In this document: one piece after another, positions 24,753 to 35,826 of the stretch
Numbering within the stretch: position 1 is the stretch's first letter
Layout: each line of letters starts with the position of its first letter
Assembly: GCA_019096065.1 (NCBI GenBank)
Contig: JAGUCH010000003.1
Location: 11,510,029-11,574,028 of the forward strand
From: Paracyclopina nana
Taxonomy: Eukaryota > Arthropoda > Copepoda > Cyclopoida > Cyclopettidae
DNA length: 64,000 bases
Reading direction: 5' to 3'
Position numbers and translations under genes: made by a program
The notes under the pieces: generated by a model
Databases searched by the model: none
Told to the model about the DNA's origin: nothing
What the model saw: the letters and a program-made list of their open reading frames with translations, nothing else

Positions 24753-25678
24753 ATGGCCGAAATGGAGCTTGAGAGTGAGTTCGTTGCAAATTCTAAGGCT
24801 TTCAATCCTTGATTCATATTTTGCTTCGCAGATCTTGGACCAAGAGTTGAACATGACTCGTCGTGCCAATCGTCCTTTCATTCCCTCTCACCACCAAGAC
24901 TACTTCTCCCTCCAGAAGCAAGTTCAAGATATGGAGCAGCCGATTGAAACACCTCGAAGGCCGTAAGTAATTTATCAGTGGAAAAATGTCAAAAATACCG
25001 CCGACATCATGCAGGAATTTCCTGTTTACCAAATTGCTCCTGTCCATTGAACCTGAAAAATCACTTGGGCAGGATGTGTGGTATTATTTTTTCATGATGA
25101 TCTTCATTATCCCGAATCTTACCAGAACATCTGGTGACAAAACATGAGATCTGATCCTTTAAAAATGCTGGATAAATCCTTCATGCTTCATCCTTGAATA
25201 AAAGATTTAAGGTACTTTTTATACTTTCAGCCTGCATGAGGTGACCTCTGTGGAACAATTGCCTTTGCCAAAACGCACCGTCAGAACCACAGCTGAAAGT
25301 AAGTGTACCAAATTTGGTATACCACAAGGGTAATTTACATTTTTCACATTTTTTTCAGCATTGGCTGCCTCCTCTTCTTCATCTCACAGACCTGAAATCA
25401 ACATTGCTGATCAAATTGCAATTCGGGCTTTTGCTCTGGGCAAAAACCTGGGCAGAATCGGAGGACAAGCGAGTAATTATTCGATTTGCTTATCTTCCAT
25501 CAAGGCTAGTTTTTCAATTATGATTTCCTTTAGATTGAAAAAGATGAAGAACAATGAACAAGCGAGAAATCATCATGATGGACGTCAGCATTCCCCCTTG
25601 AAAAAGAAGATGCGAAAGGAAGCAACTGGACCCGATTATTTGCGAAACAGTGTGTGTAAATATTCATATGTATGCTAA
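24753..25678 (+). CDS. Unrecognised small multi-exon gene
   Basis: Exons 24832-24962, 25231-25298 and 25359-25678 join in phase with good splice sites. They read LDQELNMTRRANRPF, HHQDYFSLQKQVQDMEQPIE, then LPLPKRTVRTT, then a Ser-rich stretch and ADQIAIRAFALGKNLGRIGG, ending in a Lys/Arg-rich tail (KKKMRKEATGPDYLR). The start is uncertain. ATG 24753 has a good context (MAEMELESEF) and reaches the frame only through a weak donor after 24782; the stronger donor at 24775 puts the next exon out of frame. ATG 24853 is the alternative. The last exon may contain an unrecognised intron around 25473-25533. No family recognised; the basic tail could suggest a nuclear protein, but that is a guess. It is the gene nearest the telomere. 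Confidence 0.5.
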
Positions 25679-26037
25679 AACTTGATGACTACGGGCCCAA
25701 GAAGTCTTGTCTTGAAAATGTACTCTGTACACACTTGCTGAGATTTGAAACTTTTTTCGGAATAAAAAGCTTTCTTTTTCAAAACTGGTTAACACCTTGC
25801 CATTATCAGGCAAAACGGAAACGCTATGCAGGTATGAGCCAGGAACTGAAATTTCTTTTTAGAGATAACTTTCTTGGACACGACGGGCTCTTATTTCAAG
25901 ACGCGGCCTTTATTTTCAAGGTTTTCATTTTCTCGAGTTTCTGTCTAACCGGCTGAGTGTTAGTGAATGCAAGCTACCAGCAAGCTGTGTTCAGGTGACA
26001 AATGTGTGCGCTACGTGTTTACCTAAATTAAAAAAGA

Positions 26038-26822
26038 TTGAGCGGAAAAACGGAAAGAAATGAAAATGAAGTTACCCAACCTTTGAGCAAAAACGGATTC
26101 ACCCAACCTTCAAACACTCAGTCTTTGATTCAGTCTAAGCTGCCATTCTGCCGAGTAAATTCAAGAAGAATAAAAGTCACAATTGTTGAAGGAAAAAGAG
26201 CCAATTCTCACCTGTACAAGACCAGTGATGGATATACCTACAATCTTCAATCGGGTTTGTAGAGACAGTCCATACGCTTCTCAAGTAACCTACAACCAAG
26301 CTGTCAATGGAATGAAGGCCCATCGGAGGATAACTATGCCCAAATTACCACAAGATACAAACGAACTGGGTGAACAACTACAAAAATATGATCAACTGTC
26401 AAGGTCATACATTCAGCCCCTTTTGGTCAGGCAATAAAAAGTAGGCATCTAATTGTCCAGTCCTTCACTTTTACGAGGGTTGGAATCTTCCACTGTAATA
26501 GCTTTTGATGGAACATTTTACACATGCCCCAAGCAATTCAAGCAAATCTTCACTCTTCTATTCAACTACAATGGCCATTTTTTCCCAGGTGCTATTGCCC
26601 TTTTAGATGGGAAGATTAAGTCAAGGTATAAAGCTGTCTTTGACTCTATTAAGTCTCTTGTCCCTAATTTTTTGCCAAGTTCTGCTTCTGCTGATTTTGA
26701 GAAAGGCAGTAGAGATGCTTTTTTTGGAAGTTTTTCCGAATACTCGTGTGTTTGGTTGTCGCTTCCATTACACGCAATGTCTTCGCCGTCGAGTCAGCAA
26801 ACTAGGTCTAATTAAAAAGTAG
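26038..26822 (+). pseudogene. Frameshifted MULE-type transposase relic
   Basis: Three consecutive reading frames carry pieces of one transposase. First, about 26038-26262 (RRIKVTIVEGKRANSHLYK, SDGYTYNLQS), which resembles the FLYWCH-like start of these proteins. Second, about 26244-26437 (MKAHRRITMPKLP). Third, about 26453-26720, with the MULE core VIAFDGTFYTCPKQFKQIFT, GAIALLDGKIKSRYKAVFD and ADFEKGSRDAF. The domain then continues in another frame (VFPNTRVFGCRFHYTQCLRR) to about 26822. The DGTF Asp, the later DFE acidic pair and the GCRFHYTQ motif are those of the DDE MULE domain. At least two frameshifts make it dead. No terminal inverted repeats found. Confidence 0.8.
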
Positions 26823-28646
26823 AGGGTACCTGCCTTCTCAGAATGAATCAATTTATAAAAAATACAGGCTTGCTGTTGACATTCCAATTTGCTTTCCATT
26901 GATACTCTGACAGAAGTTTATGAAGTCCTCAATAACTTTGTCCTCAGTTTTCAAACACCCATTCTCTTGAGGCCTTGGAGGAGAATGAAGCAGGTGACAC
27001 AGTTGGTAGAAGAGTTGCAGAGCTGGTTGAAGGAATGGCAGGTCTAGCCTTGGGAACTGCATAGGCAACAGCAGTATGACCTACAGCGGCACTGGGGGAT
27101 GGAGCCACATTTCCAGCCCTCACGCACCTAGGTTTAGGGCATCCACCCTGGCACGCCAATGCGTGGCTAGCAAAATTGGCGGCAGTCACACCACGAGAAC
27201 ATTTCTTGCTCACTCTTTTGGCTGGCTGTGCCTCTAAAAAGTTTTCTGGCAACTGTCCATGAACATTGAATGTCTCTTGAGGTTGAACTTCAGGTCAGTT
27301 GAATACTTTAAAATTGGCATTTCAGCACCATTTTGTTGGACCAAACACAAAATCTTGAACTGGCACAGAAAGAGCTAGTGATCGCGAACATTTTTGACTG
27401 AATAATTTTGCAGAAGGGCACTAGTAGTTTTGCAGAAATGTACAAAATTATGAATGTGCGAAAAGTGAAATTTTTTTTACAAAAGTTGGTGATCACGAAC
27501 TGTTTGAGTTAGCAATTTGCTTGAGCTTACTAAAATTAAGGATTAATGTACAAAATGAAGAATGTGCGAAAGGGCAAAACTCTTAAAAGGTAATAATGCA
27601 ATTTTTGTAACACTAAGATTCCTTTATTTGAAAGTATGTTTTTTACTTAATTCTTCTTTTTAAGATGAGTGAGAGGGAAATAACATTGCAAAGGGGAGGG
27701 CAAAAAATGAATGCCATAAGCGCAAAATTTCTAAGGGCCTCTCTCAGGTTCGAGTTCATGGATGAACAATGCATTTGTTGGATGTTCCCACTCGCTGAAA
27801 ATCTCCAAAAATTTGGACCACACCCAAATTGGATGGTCCAGAAGAGGGGACCCAATAAGGACAATACGTCCATTGATGTCCAATACCCAAGCCTTATGTC
27901 CTGGCTGCCAATGGTGAAAATTGAATGCCCCATCTAGTTCAGGGGCTATTCTCTGGAGTCAGCTGTCAGTCACTTCCACTTCTTTGGCCCATTTCAACAG
28001 GTATGCAGCATACCGCTCCTCATCCAAGTGAATTTCTGGCAGCCAATCCAAATCATCTCACTCCTGCCAGTAATAATTGGGAACGTTGTTCCTTACATCA
28101 GTTGGAATGTTGAAGGCTTCCGACGTTCGCATCAAATGCTTCAAATCCAATTTGAAAAGTTTGTGGGCTCGCAAACTTTTACAATTATTGTTATTGCTGT
28201 AACTTGTTTCATATTGATAATAAATGTGCAAAACGAAAAATGTGCAAAATATGCCAAATGAGCTAAAAAAATAGCATACTTCATCAATTTTTGATCCAAT
28301 TTCAGCCATGGAGTCTAGAGGCTCAGCTGAACCTTTTTTTATTTCATGTTCAAATTGGCCAATTTTAAAATATATGTGACATCCAGGTGCAGCTCAATCA
28401 TTTGGCGAATATTGGTCATGGATTTCTTGGAGGCAAATTCGGCGCAGAATCACAGGCAATTGTTATCATCATATAAAAGTTGTTTGAAAGTTTCGTCGCT
28501 GTCGCAAAATTCTTCTAAAAATAATTTAGGATACATTCAAAAAAAGGGAGGCAAAAACGTGACTAAAATGGCCATGAGGCGGATGACGACCTGCTCACGT
28601 GTCCACATGGTTGGAAGTCAGTTTTTTCTTCTTTTCTCTCTTCTTT
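26823..28646. other. Subtelomeric AT-rich interval with decayed coding remnants
   Basis: Between the transposase relic and the first TTAGG array I see no intact gene. It holds a Cys-containing decayed open stretch on the minus strand (about 26944-27252), an unidentified minus-strand relic (27725-28065) and a pyrimidine-only run (28622-28648) directly against the array. Confidence 0.5.
27725..28065 (-). pseudogene. Unidentified coding relic with an internal stop
   Basis: A minus-strand frame from about 28065 reads DLDWLPEIHLDEERYAAYLL, then KWAKEVEVTDS, one stop, then QRIAPELDGAFNFHHWQPGH, KAWVLDINGRIVLIGSPLLD, HPIWVWSKFLEIFSEWEHP and FIHELEPERGP. The amphipathic, Trp-rich wording on both sides of the stop looks like former protein rather than noise. 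I do not recognise the family. Its position beside a transposase relic suggests, without proof, another mobile-element or duplicated-gene remnant. Confidence 0.45.
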
Positions 28647-29699
28647 TTAGGTTAGGTTAGGTTAGGTTAGGTTAGGTTAGGTTAGGTTAGGTTAGGTTAG
28701 GTTAGGTTAGGTTAGGTTAGGTTAGGTTAGGTTAGGTTAGGTTAGGTTAGGTTAGGTTAGGTTAGGTTAGGTTAGGTTAGGTTAGGTTAGGTTAGGTTAG
28801 GTTAGGTTAGGTTAGGTTAGGTTAGGTTAGGTTAGGTTAGGTTAGGTTAGGTTAGGTTAGGTTAGGTTAGGTTAGGTTAGGTTAGGTTAGGTTAGGTTAG
28901 GTTAGGTTAGGTTAGGTTAGGTTAGGTTAGGTTAGGTTAGGTTAGGTTAGGTTAGGTTGGGTTAGGTTAGGTTAGGTTAGGTTAGGTTAGGTTAGGTTAG
29001 GTTAGGTTGGGTTAGGTTAGGTTAGGTTAGGTTAGGTTAGGTTAGGTTAGGTTAGGTTAGGTTAGGTTAGGTTAGGTTAGGTTAGGTTGGGTTAGGTTAG
29101 GTTAGGTTAGGTTAGGTTAGGTTAGGTTAGGTTAGGTTAGGTTAGGTTAGGTTAGGTTAGGTTAGGTTAGGTTAGGTTAGGTTAGGTTAGGTTAGGTTAG
29201 GTTAGGTTAGGTTAGGTTAGGTTAGGTTAGGTTAGGTTAGGTTAGGTTAGGTTGGGTTAGGTTAGGTTAGGTTAGGTTAGGTTAGGTTAGGTTAGGTTAG
29301 GTTAGGTTAGGTTAGGTTAGGTTAGGTTAGGTTAGGTTAGGTTAGGTTAGGTTAGGTTAGGTTAGGTTAGGTTAGGTTAGGTTAGGTTAGGTTAGGTTAG
29401 GTTAGGTTAGGTTAGGTTGGGTTAGGTTAGGTTAGGTTAGGTTAGGTTAGGTTAGGTTAGGTTAGGTTAGGTTAGGTTAGGTTAGGTTAGGTTAGGTTAG
29501 GTTAGGTTAGGTTAGGTTAGGTTAGGTTAGGTTAGGTTAGGTTAGGTTAGGTTAGGTTAGGTTAGGTTAGGTTAGGTTAGGTTAGGTTAGGTTAGGTAGG
29601 GTTAGGTTAGGTTAGGTTAGGTTAGGTTAGGTTAGGTTAGGTTAGGTTAGGTTAGGTTAGGTTAGGTTAGGTTAGGTTAGGTTAGGTTAGGTTAGGTTA
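28647..29699 (+). repeat. Telomeric (TTAGG)n array 1
   Basis: About 210 uninterrupted pentamers, broken only by a few TTGGG variants and one GGTAGG. This is the canonical arthropod telomere repeat with the G-rich strand on +, pointing right. It follows a pyrimidine tract and is the most proximal array. Confidence 0.98.
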
Positions 29700-29720
29700 T
29701 CGTAACCCAGGCGATGATAC
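29697..29720. repeat. Module A left inverted terminus
   Basis: TTATCGTAACC (29697-29707) and CGATGATAC (29712-29720) are both exact complements of words at the module's right end (GGTTACGATAA at 35847-35857 and GTATCATCG at 35827-35835). Confidence 0.8.
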
Positions 29721-30956
29721 ATGTCCCTTCCGCCCCTAGCGCCCAGGGGCCTTGCCCCAGGGGCCAATGTCATTAATACAAAAGGACCCGATTTTTGTGC
29801 CCTACATTTGATATTAATGATGTTTTCAAGATTCTACCTATTCGTTTTCGAGCAAACGTCCTTTTTGTTGTTTTCCTTAATGTTTAGTGGAAAAAGGTGT
29901 CCCTTCCAAGGCCCACGGACCCGGGGGTGGCCCCAGGGCCCTGCCCTTTATATCCTAGCCTATTCATGCCACGCCCTACAACTTCTATTAATGAAATTTT
30001 TCAATCCACCTATCCGTTTGGCCCGCTCGTTTCATAAGTATCATCGTTTGAACCCGATTTTTCACTTTTTGGCCTCCATTTTCAACTTTGAGGCCAGGGT
30101 TGACCCCATTTTTGTAGGTGTGGTGGTCTGAAAAAAAAGACGTAAACTTAATTATTTTGTTGGGAACCCGATGGCATTGGTCCCGAGTTCTCGGGGCAAG
30201 CCGTTTGCCCTCCAGGCTTGGAAGGGACATCAATTTTGGACAGCCTGACCCCGCCAAGATTCAGAAGGAGTGGCCCAGGGGCCACACCCTCTCATTCTTA
30301 TTATGAAACTTGGGGTCTGTGAACCCCAATCAGTTGTCAAAATCGGGTTAGGACCCGATTTGGGGGTACCTTATTAGTGAACTGCACTTTTTGACATAAT
30401 GCCACCCCCCAGGTGGAGGTCAACTTCTACGTGGAGTGGCCTATCGGGTCGGCTGAGGTGTCCTCGGACAGGTTTTCAGGGGTGGAGAACCCAAATCTGC
30501 AGTCGGATTGGCGCTAGCTCCACTCCTAGTACCCGCAGGGTCCCAAATGGGGTACCCTATGTACTCCAACTCCCTCTTGGGGGGGTCTGACCCCAATGAC
30601 CCATAAAATAAAAGTTGTTCAGTTTGGCCTCAGCTTTCATTTGCTGTATCGCGCGACCCGATCGGACCGGAAATAGCGATACTGGGCGTTCGCGGTCCAT
30701 GTGGGCGCGCGCGGGTTTTGGGGCAAGTTAGGGCCCCAGGGGTAACTCGGGGGTCCTTTGAGATATCGGGACGTGCTCGGTGTCCTTGGTAGGGTTTTTG
30801 GGGGTGCTGAACCCGATTCTGGACCCCGATTTGGGCTACGAGGACCCGGTCCGCGACCCTGACTTGGGGCGTCACCCCAAAACTTTAACCCGCCCTAGAT
30901 GGCTCATTTTTCACCCAAACTCGATGAAACTTTGGATTCTCGCTCCCAGCACTTTC

Positions 30957-31190
30957 CTTTATGGAGCCTACTCAGCACAGTCAGCTGATTTCAAAACTAC
31001 TGAGTGGTTTTCTCAGCACTCGGTAGAGCCCAAACCGTAAGAGATATCAAAAAACTTATTTAGCAAAAGTTGCTCAGCACCCCAAAATATGTAAACATAC
31101 CGAATCGCAGCATCTCAGTTAAGCGACTCAGCACCCCAAAACGGCGAGATACAGCAAAGTCATTGAAGCAAAAGTTGTTGCAAATAAATC
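30957..31190. repeat. Module A internal inverted repeat, left arm
   Basis: About 234 bases (from TTTATGGAGCCTACTCAGCA to GTTGTTGCAAATAAATC). Its reverse complement, imperfect, is found at 34713-34947. Modules B and C have the same arrangement. Confidence 0.8.
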
Positions 31191-31465
31191 ACTGAGTTCA
31201 GAACTGGTCTTGTTTTTGAGCTAGGCCGCTTTTTACAAAATCGTCGAAAAATCCCTAAGGCTCTGGCCTTGGGAAACTCGACTTTCTCCTGAGTCATTTA
31301 ATTGACTTGACTATGAAGTCAAAAGTTGTAGAGGAGCTCAGCCTGACTTCAGAACAGTAAATTGATGTCTGCTGAGACGCTCTGTTGCTGAGATAGCGCT
31401 GAGCTCGGAGCACTATATAACTTCGTAAATGAAAATGCGCTGAGCTACTTTGAGTACTAATAAAA

Positions 31466-31885
31466 GTGATAGAGAATGTCAAGACGAATACATGGATGTA
31501 AAAAGAAGCCACCTGAGACGCTCCGTTGCGGAGATATCGCTCCCCAAAGTTTACTATATAGAGGCTTTGTTTACTTTTCATTTTGGGCTCGAATTCGGCT
31601 TGTTTTGGGGCCTAAAATTGCCCGAAATGGGTCAATTCTTCCTCCTAAGCTTCCTCTTATTGTTTTCTTGGACTTTTGCATGAATTTGAGGACTTTATAG
31701 CAGTCTAAAGTGGAATTTTCCGCGAAAAACGGCTCGCGTCAAATTTTGAGCGATCAAATAAAAGTCGGTCTACGGTCTTTGACACCTTGAAACCTTGTAG
31801 AGGAGGTTGCCCTGACTTCATAGCATCAAATTGGGGCAAAATATCTGGTCTAGAACCGGAGATATCGCGCGCCAAAGTTTACCGC
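31466..31885 (+). repeat. Module A internal block, copy 1
   Basis: About 420 bases from GTGATAGAGAATGTCAAGAC to CGCCAAAGTTTACC, with the shared word TCTTCCTCCTAAGCTTCC. Further copies are at 32300-32718 and 32930-33347. Confidence 0.85.
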
Positions 31886-32299
31886 TTAATAGCATCCGTC
31901 TGCTGAGTTTTACGGAGACAAGGAGCTGAGATATCTTGTTTACTATGTAGCAAAAAGTGTTCAGTTTGGTCTCCCATTTTCAAAACTGTAAAGATATCAA
32001 AAATCGGAGCATTTTTCGAATTTTCGTGTTGATTAGACAGATGAAACGCAGCCTTATGTACTACGTACTACATAGGGCTTTTCGTTAAGAAGTAGCGCCA
32101 GTAAAAGTGGACTTATGAACTTTGCTATGAAATGAAAAAATGATCTGCTGAGCCTCAGGATTCCATTGGTATAAATAGTTTTAAAATCGGACAATTACGA
32201 GCTGAGATAGCGCTGAGCGCCGGTACCGCTAAATAGCAGCCTAGCGGGTAAGTTTTACGGAGACTGAAAGCGGAGATGCTGAGTTGCTTACTTATAAAA

Positions 32300-32718
32300 G
32301 TGATAGAGAATGTCAAGACGAATCTCTGGGTGCAAAAAGAAGTGATCTGAGACGCTCCGTTGCTGAGATATCGCGGGTCGAAGTTTACTATATAGAGTCT
32401 TTGTTTACTTTTCATTTTGGGCCCGAATTCGGCTTGTTTTGGGGCCTAAAATTGCCCGAAATGGGTCAATTCTTCCTCCTAAGCTTCCTCTTATGGTTTT
32501 CTTAGACTTTTTCACGAATTTGAGTACTTTATTGCATTCTAGAGTGGAATTTTCCGCGAAAAACGGATCGCGTCAAATTTTCGCCGATCGATTTAAAGTT
32601 CAAATGCGGACTTGGACTGCTGATAAACCTTGTAGAGGAGGTTGCCCTGACTTCATAGAAACAAATTTGGGCCAGATATCTGGTCTAGAACCGGAGATAT
32701 CGCACGCCAAAGTTCATT
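32300..32718 (+). repeat. Module A internal block, copy 2
   Basis: Second copy, diverged in its 3' half (CGCCGATCGATTTAAAG in place of GAGCGATCAAATAAAAG). Confidence 0.85.
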
Positions 32719-32929
32719 GTAGTAAAAAATGTCCCTTCCATGGATTGCTCGCAAACGGGTTGCCCCCTGGCGTTGCCCTTTGAATCATGAATACATAAAG
32801 TCATTCTCTAGAACTTTTATTATTAAAGTTTTTAATTTTACCTATGATTTTTGGAATTGGCTCAGCACAAAAAGTGCTGAGATCGAGCGGGAGAGGTTGC
32901 TGAGATATGAAAATGACTATGAACCAAAA

Positions 32930-33347
32930 GTTGTAGAGAATGATCCCACGACTTCAAAACAGTAAATTGAAGTCAGCTGAGACGCTCCGTTGCGGAGATA
33001 TCGCGGGTCGAAGTTTACTACATAGAGACTTTGTTTACTTTTGCATTTGGGCCTGAATTCGGCTTATTTTGGGGCTTAAAACTGCCCGAAATGGGTCAAT
33101 TCTTCCTCCTAAGCTTCCTCTTATTGTTTTCTTGGACTTTTTCATGAATTTGAAGACTTTATTGCATTCTAAAGTGGAATTTTCCGCGAAAAACGGATCG
33201 CGTCAAATTTCGAGCGATCAAATTAAAGTCGGTCTACGTCCTTTGACACCTTGAAACCTTGTAGAGGAGGTTGCCCTGACTTCATAGCAACAAATTTGAG
33301 CCAGATATCTGGTCTAGAACCGGAGATATCGCGCGCCAAAGTTTACC
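32930..33347 (+). repeat. Module A internal block, copy 3
   Basis: Third copy. Its 3' half is nearly identical to copy 1, but its left edge (AAAAGTTGTAGAGAATGATC) differs. Confidence 0.85.
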
Positions 33348-34712
33348 GCTTTTTAGCATCCGTCTGCTGAGTTTTACGGAGACAAGGAGCTGAGCTATCT
33401 TGTTTACTATTTAGCAAAAAGTGTTCAGTTTGGTCTCCCGTTTCCAAAACTGTAAATAGTTCCAAAATCGGAGCATTTTTCGAATTTTTGCATGCTTAAC
33501 GAGTTTTAAGTACAGTGCTATGTACTATGCACTAAATAGAGCGTTTCGTTCTGAACTAGCGCAAGTAAAAGTGGAGATATCAAGTTTGCTATGAAGTAAA
33601 AGTAGTTTCTGCTAAGCCTCAGGATTCCATAGATGTAAACAGTTTTAAAATCGGACAACTACGAGCTGAGATAGTGCTGAGCGCTCAGCAGTACAGAACC
33701 AGCGGACTTGGAAGTGGACTTGTGGACTTGGCTTTGAAGTACAAAGTGATAGAGGAGCTCATCACGACTTCAGAACAGTAAATTGATCCGAGCTGTGACG
33801 CTCCGTTGCTGAGATATCGATCGTCAAAGTTTACTGCTGCTGAGCCCCCTGAAAAAGTGCTCATTTTCGCTGAGTTCTCCGATTGGGCTGAGACTTGGCA
33901 CAAATGATCTACTAGATGCCATGACTCAGCACACCAAAGGATTTGGTGCTCAGCAGCTCAGCAGCGGAGTTATTCAGCCAGGTATACTCAGCATAAAACC
34001 CTGCTCAGCAGAGAACCAGCTGAGCTGTGATAAAATCTGATGACACTTTCTAATAGCCCATAAGACAGTGATCATTTATCAGTAAAGACTTTTCATATAT
34101 CTCATCATTCTGCTGAGTTATTAAGTAAAAACCTGAAAATGGGGTCAAATGGGAGGCTGAATAACTCGGCTGCTGAGCGTTTTTGGGCATATGTTTACTT
34201 GAGATTATCTGCTCAGAATGTGACGGAGAACATTCGTACAAAGTTTCAGCTCAATCCGAGCACTTTGAAAAATCGGCCACTTTTTCTAAGGCTACCCCCT
34301 TAGGAAAACTCGACTTTTTGCCAAGTCATTTTATGGACTTGACTATGAACCAAGACTTGTAGAGGAGCTCGGCCTGACTTCAAAAACGTAAATTGAAGTG
34401 TGCTGAGACGCTCCGTTGCTGAGATATAGGGGGTCAAAGTCTCGAAATCGGGCCCCAGAAGGAGCGGTCTCTCAGAAAATTTCATAAAATAAGAAATGAT
34501 GGGGACATCAAGGGCTACTTTCATATCAAATTTCAGCTCTGTAGCTCAAGGTTTAGAGTTGCTGAGTCAGTTGGTTACTTTGCTGAGACTCGGTCAAAAT
34601 GATGTTTGATTTATTTGCAACAACTTTTGCTTCAATGACTTTGCTGTATCTTGTCATTTTTGGTTGCTGAGTCAGTTTACTGAGATGCTGAGACTTGGTC
34701 AAAATGATGTTT

Positions 34713-34947
34713 GATTTATTTGCAACAACTTTTGCTTCAATGACTTTGCTGTGTCTGCTCATTTTGGATTGCTGAGTCACTTGGCTGAGATGCTGAGACT
34801 TGGTATATAAGGGTATTTTGGGGTGCTGAGCAACTTTTGCTAAATAAGTTGTTTGATATCTCTCACCGTTTCTGAGATACAGAGTGCTGAGAAAGTGACT
34901 CAGCAGTTTTGAAATCAGCTGACTGTGCTGAGTTGGCTCCATAAAGG
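34713..34947. repeat. Module A internal inverted repeat, right arm
   Basis: Reverse complement of 30957-31190. A further partial copy of its first ~95 bases (GATTTATTTGCAACAAC onward) precedes it at about 34608-34707, so this arm is partly duplicated. Confidence 0.8.
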
Positions 34948-35826
34948 ACTCAGCTGTATCTCAAAAATCAGTTTTGGGCTCGTTCCGAGTGAAAATCTGC
35001 GAAAAAAACGGGGTCCATATTCGGGGTGGCCCCCCCCAAACGGGGTCAAAATCGGGGTCAGGGGGCCATAGTTAGGGTCTATGTAAGGTATATTGGGTCA
35101 GTAATGTGCTCAGTAGCTAAGAAACGGGTTATATAGTGGGGGCGGGGCCCAAAATCGGGGTCAAAATCGGGGTCCTAGGCCCCCTAGGGGTCATCTGGGG
35201 GGGTTGCGGTAGGTTGCGGTAGGTCGCGGTAGGGTAATGGGCGAATCGCTGAGCGATTCCCCAATGGGTGAAAAGTTAAAGTCCTTGTCTCTAGTCGTTT
35301 GCTCCGTCAGCTGGGGGTGGGGCTAACTTGGGGCCCGATCGGGGTAGAGGGCCAATTCCAACGCCAGTGCATAGCCCTGACCCTAAGGAACCCGGGGGTA
35401 CCAGCCCCGGGGCCCCCAGGCCACTGGGGGCGGGGCCAGGGGCGTTAGTGCAGTTGTTTGTAGTTTGGTCAAAAAAATACATAGTAGTATATATATACCC
35501 TATGTAGGTAACCTAGGTCCCAGAAAACCTTATGTAGTAAAGCTAGAGTTGGTGCTGGAGCAAAGTGGTCATAGGGAAAGTTGTTCATCTTGATGAGGGG
35601 CATCTTTTATATTAATGAAATTTTTCACCTAGGCCTAAGGCCTGGGAGCTGGGGCCTAACCCAGTTTCAAAATGTATTGAGGGCTGCCCCAAAAACGTAC
35701 ACGTGGAATCAGCTGATTTTTGGTGGAGAGGTGGGGGGGACCAAGGTCTATCACCTCACCAAAAATGAACTTCCGGTTCCAACGTTCAGGGGTGAGCATA
35801 CCCGGTATCATCAGTATCATCGGCAG

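Noticed and set aside
26944..27252. Cys-containing minus-strand frame (SKKCSRGVTAANFASHALAC)
   Set aside because: The spacing suggests a zinc-binding or Cys-rich relic, but the frame breaks repeatedly and no family could be named.
28647..29699. Possible CRISPR-like or minisatellite array
   Set aside because: It is a plain pentamer with no spacers: the TTAGG telomere repeat.
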